A DNA stretch of 7,120 nucleotides from Oscillospiraceae bacterium (GTDB taxonomy: Bacteria; Bacillota_A; Clostridia; Oscillospirales; Oscillospiraceae), in NCBI GenBank assembly GCA_017415945.1, contig JAFQDR010000261.1, positions 1 through 7,120 of the forward strand, in the 5' to 3' direction. This document shows, one piece after another, positions 5,823-7,120 of this stretch. The position numbers were made by a program, and so were the translations under genes. How positions within the stretch are numbered: position 1 is the stretch's first letter; each line of letters begins with the position of its first letter. The notes beneath the pieces were generated by a model, which did no database searches, was not told where the DNA came from, and worked only from the letters and a program-made list of their open reading frames with translations.

Positions 5823-5853
5823 TGTAGGGGCGAACTGTGTGTTCGCCCCTACA
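5823..5853. repeat. REP-like palindromic repeat, unit 5 (perfect)
   Basis: TGTAGGGGCGAAC-TGTGT-GTTCGCCCCTACA: perfect 13-bp arms with a 5-base loop. It has the same TGTAGGGGC head as the units between 2632 and 2876. No U tract follows on either strand, so I do not call it a terminator. Confidence 0.8.
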
Positions 5854-5922
5854 TATTCTCCTATCAATGAAACGATCTTCTTCCCCTCGCTGCTGCATCC
5901 TTCTATTCCATACACAAATTTG

Positions 5923-5947
5923 CTTGCGAGACCGTTGGACAAAATCA
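5923..5947 (+). promoter_or_regulatory. candidate operator upstream of the AraC-type gene, shared with the ligase gene
   Basis: CTTGCGAGAC, then C, then GTTGGACAAAATCA. Partner of the site at 853-878. It lies about 40 bp upstream of the predicted -35, and its GGACAAAAT part is repeated inverted at 5992-6000, between the -35 and -10. That would suit looping or bipartite binding by an AraC-type dimer; function is inferred. Confidence 0.4.
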
Positions 5948-5987
5948 CGAATTTCACTGTACACTTTCCAAAGCAGACTGATATATC

Positions 5988-6016
5988 TTGCATTTTGTCC
6001 GTGATTTCGTTATGAT
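5988..6016 (+). promoter_or_regulatory. candidate sigma-A promoter of the AraC-type gene
   Basis: TTGCAT (5988-5993), 17-bp spacer, TATGAT (6011-6016): 4 of 6 and 5 of 6 consensus bases. The 13-bp perfect palindrome ATATTTGAAATAT (6015-6027) overlaps the -10 end and the predicted start of transcription. Confidence 0.5.
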
Positions 6017-6050
6017 ATTTGAAATATTACGGCAAACGAGGTGAACTGCC

Positions 6051-7120
6051 ATGCGCTCCCAAACCAAAGCCCAGCCCCTGTGCTCCAAGCCTGTCAGCGG
6101 CGTTTTTACAGGACGGGACAAATATCTGCGGCTGCAGACCGTGACCGTACGGGAGCCCATGGCCCCCATCGCCGAGGACGACTCCCTGCTGATCTATGTC
6201 ACCGAGGGCACAGGCCGCATCACCATCAACGGTGTGGTCTTTGACCTGCGCCCCGGGGTATTCGGCTGGCTGCAGAGCTACCATATATTTTCCCTGGAGC
6301 CCAACTGGGGCAGTGAACTGAAGCTGCAGGTGCTGGTGTATGACTACCCGCTCAGCTCCTACATGACCTATCGCTCCAACCGTCCCGCGGGGCTCACCGC
6401 CTTTTCCACCGCCATGCCCGTTTACGCCCTGTCCCCCCGACAGAAGCAGCGGGTGGAGGAGCTGCTGGGGGAATTTGCCGCCTACAACGAAAACACCGCC
6501 ACGGGGGCAAACCTTATCAAATGCGCCGTACTGGGGCAGCTGAGCTATGTATTTATCGACCTGTGCCGTGAATACGCCGCCACCCACACCCATGTGCGGC
6601 ACCACTGGCCTCTGGGCTGGATCCTGAGCCTGTTCATTGCCTACTCCTGCGCCGAGGATCTGGACCCCAAATCCGTGGCAGAGAGCTTCGGGGTCAGTGT
6701 CCCCACCTTGAACCGTGAGCTGCGGATCACCACGGGACTGAACTTTTCCCAGTCCGTCAACCGTGCCCGCATCAATCTGGCAGCGGGCGCCATTCTGTTC
6801 AGCGAGCTGAGCTTCCACTTCATCTCCACCTATTGCGGCTTCCGCAGCGAGGTTGCATTCTACCGCACCTTCCGTGAGCTCAAGGGCATGACCCCTCAGG
6901 AATATCGGGAGCAGGCCGTGGCTACCGTAGGGGTCCCCCGCAAAATGATCAGCGAGACGGTGGAACGCATCCTGTTTTATATCCACAATAACTTCCGTGA
7001 GCAGGTGAGCCTGAAAACCATGGCCCAGGATCTGTACATTTCCGAAAACATCATCCGCACCCTGCTGGCGGAAACCATGAACACCAACTTCAAGGACATT
7101 CTGTCGGAATACCGTCTGCA
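6051..7120 (+). CDS. AraC-family transcriptional regulator with a second, incomplete AraC domain; partial at 3' end
   Basis: 356 codons visible, frame open at the window edge. The N-terminal part (about 34-105) has the strand pattern of a cupin-type effector domain, with SLLIYVTEGTGRITINGV then DLRPGVFGWL. A complete AraC DNA-binding domain spans about 190-287: first helix-turn-helix at PKSVAESFGVSVPTLNREL (206-224), then the diagnostic second part with FISTYCGFRSEVAFYRTFRE (257-276) and KGMTPQEYR (278-286). Most AraC proteins end here; this one continues with ISETVERILFYIHNNF and SLKTMAQDLYISENIIRTLL (320-339), which again looks like the first half of an AraC domain, so two DNA-binding domains are likely. 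The start is firm: GAGG (6038-6041) 9 nt upstream and an in-frame TGA at 6042. It probably regulates itself and perhaps the BaiB-like ligase through the shared site; the effector is unknown. Confidence 0.88.
   Translation, partial: MRSQTKAQPLCSKPVSGVFTGRDKYLRLQTVTVREPMAPIAEDDSLLIYVTEGTGRITINGVVFDLRPGVFGWLQSYHIFSLEPNWGSELKLQVLVYDYPLSSYMTYRSNRPAGLTAFSTAMPVYALSPRQKQRVEELLGEFAAYNENTATGANLIKCAVLGQLSYVFIDLCREYAATHTHVRHHWPLGWILSLFIAYSCAEDLDPKSVAESFGVSVPTLNRELRITTGLNFSQSVNRARINLAAGAILFSELSFHFISTYCGFRSEVAFYRTFRELKGMTPQEYREQAVATVGVPRKMISETVERILFYIHNNFREQVSLKTMAQDLYISENIIRTLLAETMNTNFKDILSEYRL

Larger units (their letters stand above)
5671..6050. other. divergent intergenic region between lipoprotein and AraC-type genes
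   Basis: 380 bp with no credible gene. It contains the lipoprotein promoter, one perfect palindromic repeat (5823-5853), the shared CTTGCGAGAC site (5923-5947), an inverted repeat GGACAAAAT (5937-5945)/ATTTTGTCC (5992-6000), and the AraC-type gene promoter. Positions 5855-5920 hold nothing I recognise. Confidence 0.7.

Noticed and set aside
6027..6986. 319-codon minus-strand frame antisense to the AraC-type gene
   Set aside because: Gly/His/Gln-rich shadow sequence with no recognisable domain, whereas the opposite strand encodes an unmistakable AraC domain.
1..7120. CRISPR array, tRNA, rRNA or transposase gene
   Set aside because: No regularly spaced repeats, no cloverleaf with a TTCGA-type arm, no rRNA-like sequence and no transposase motif were found on either strand by eye.

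Overview
The window looks like the chromosome of a GC-moderate anaerobic Clostridia, most likely Oscillospiraceae/Ruminococcaceae. The evidence is the GC-rich third positions, Gram-positive ribosome sites (AAAGGAG, GAGG), type-II lipoprotein signal peptides, an ECF sigma factor of the 'MDDK...ELYWQRDE' type with a coupled membrane partner, and short GC-rich palindromic repeats beginning TGTAGGGG. The organism is inferred from family resemblance only; no rRNA or other marker gene is present.

Layout. (1) Positions 1-623, minus strand: 5' part of an RsiV/DUF3298-like lipoprotein gene running off the left edge. (2) 639-909: divergent intergenic region. (3) 910-2565, plus strand: an acyl-CoA ligase of the ANL superfamily that closely resembles the bile-acid CoA ligase BaiB, followed by an intrinsic terminator. 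(4) 2613-2884: convergent intergenic region with several palindromic repeats. (5) 5670-2885, minus strand: a probable operon of small lipoprotein, ECF sigma factor and membrane-anchored sigma partner. Sigma factor and partner overlap by ATGA. Between lipoprotein and sigma factor lies a structured segment flanked by 16-bp direct repeats. (6) 5671-6050: divergent intergenic region with candidate promoters in both directions and one perfect palindromic repeat. (7) 6051-7120, plus strand: an AraC-family regulator with one complete and one incomplete AraC DNA-binding domain, running off the right edge.

How the parts may work together. A motif of about 25 bp (CTTGCGAGAC then GTTG.ACA.AATCA) occurs upstream of both the ligase gene and the AraC-type gene and nowhere else that I noticed. 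This suggests, but does not prove, that the regulator controls both itself and the ligase although they lie 5 kb apart. The sigma operon between them looks like a separate envelope-signalling unit. Its first junction appears to have been interrupted by a 176-bp segment that duplicated the WGAMER-stop end of the lipoprotein gene.
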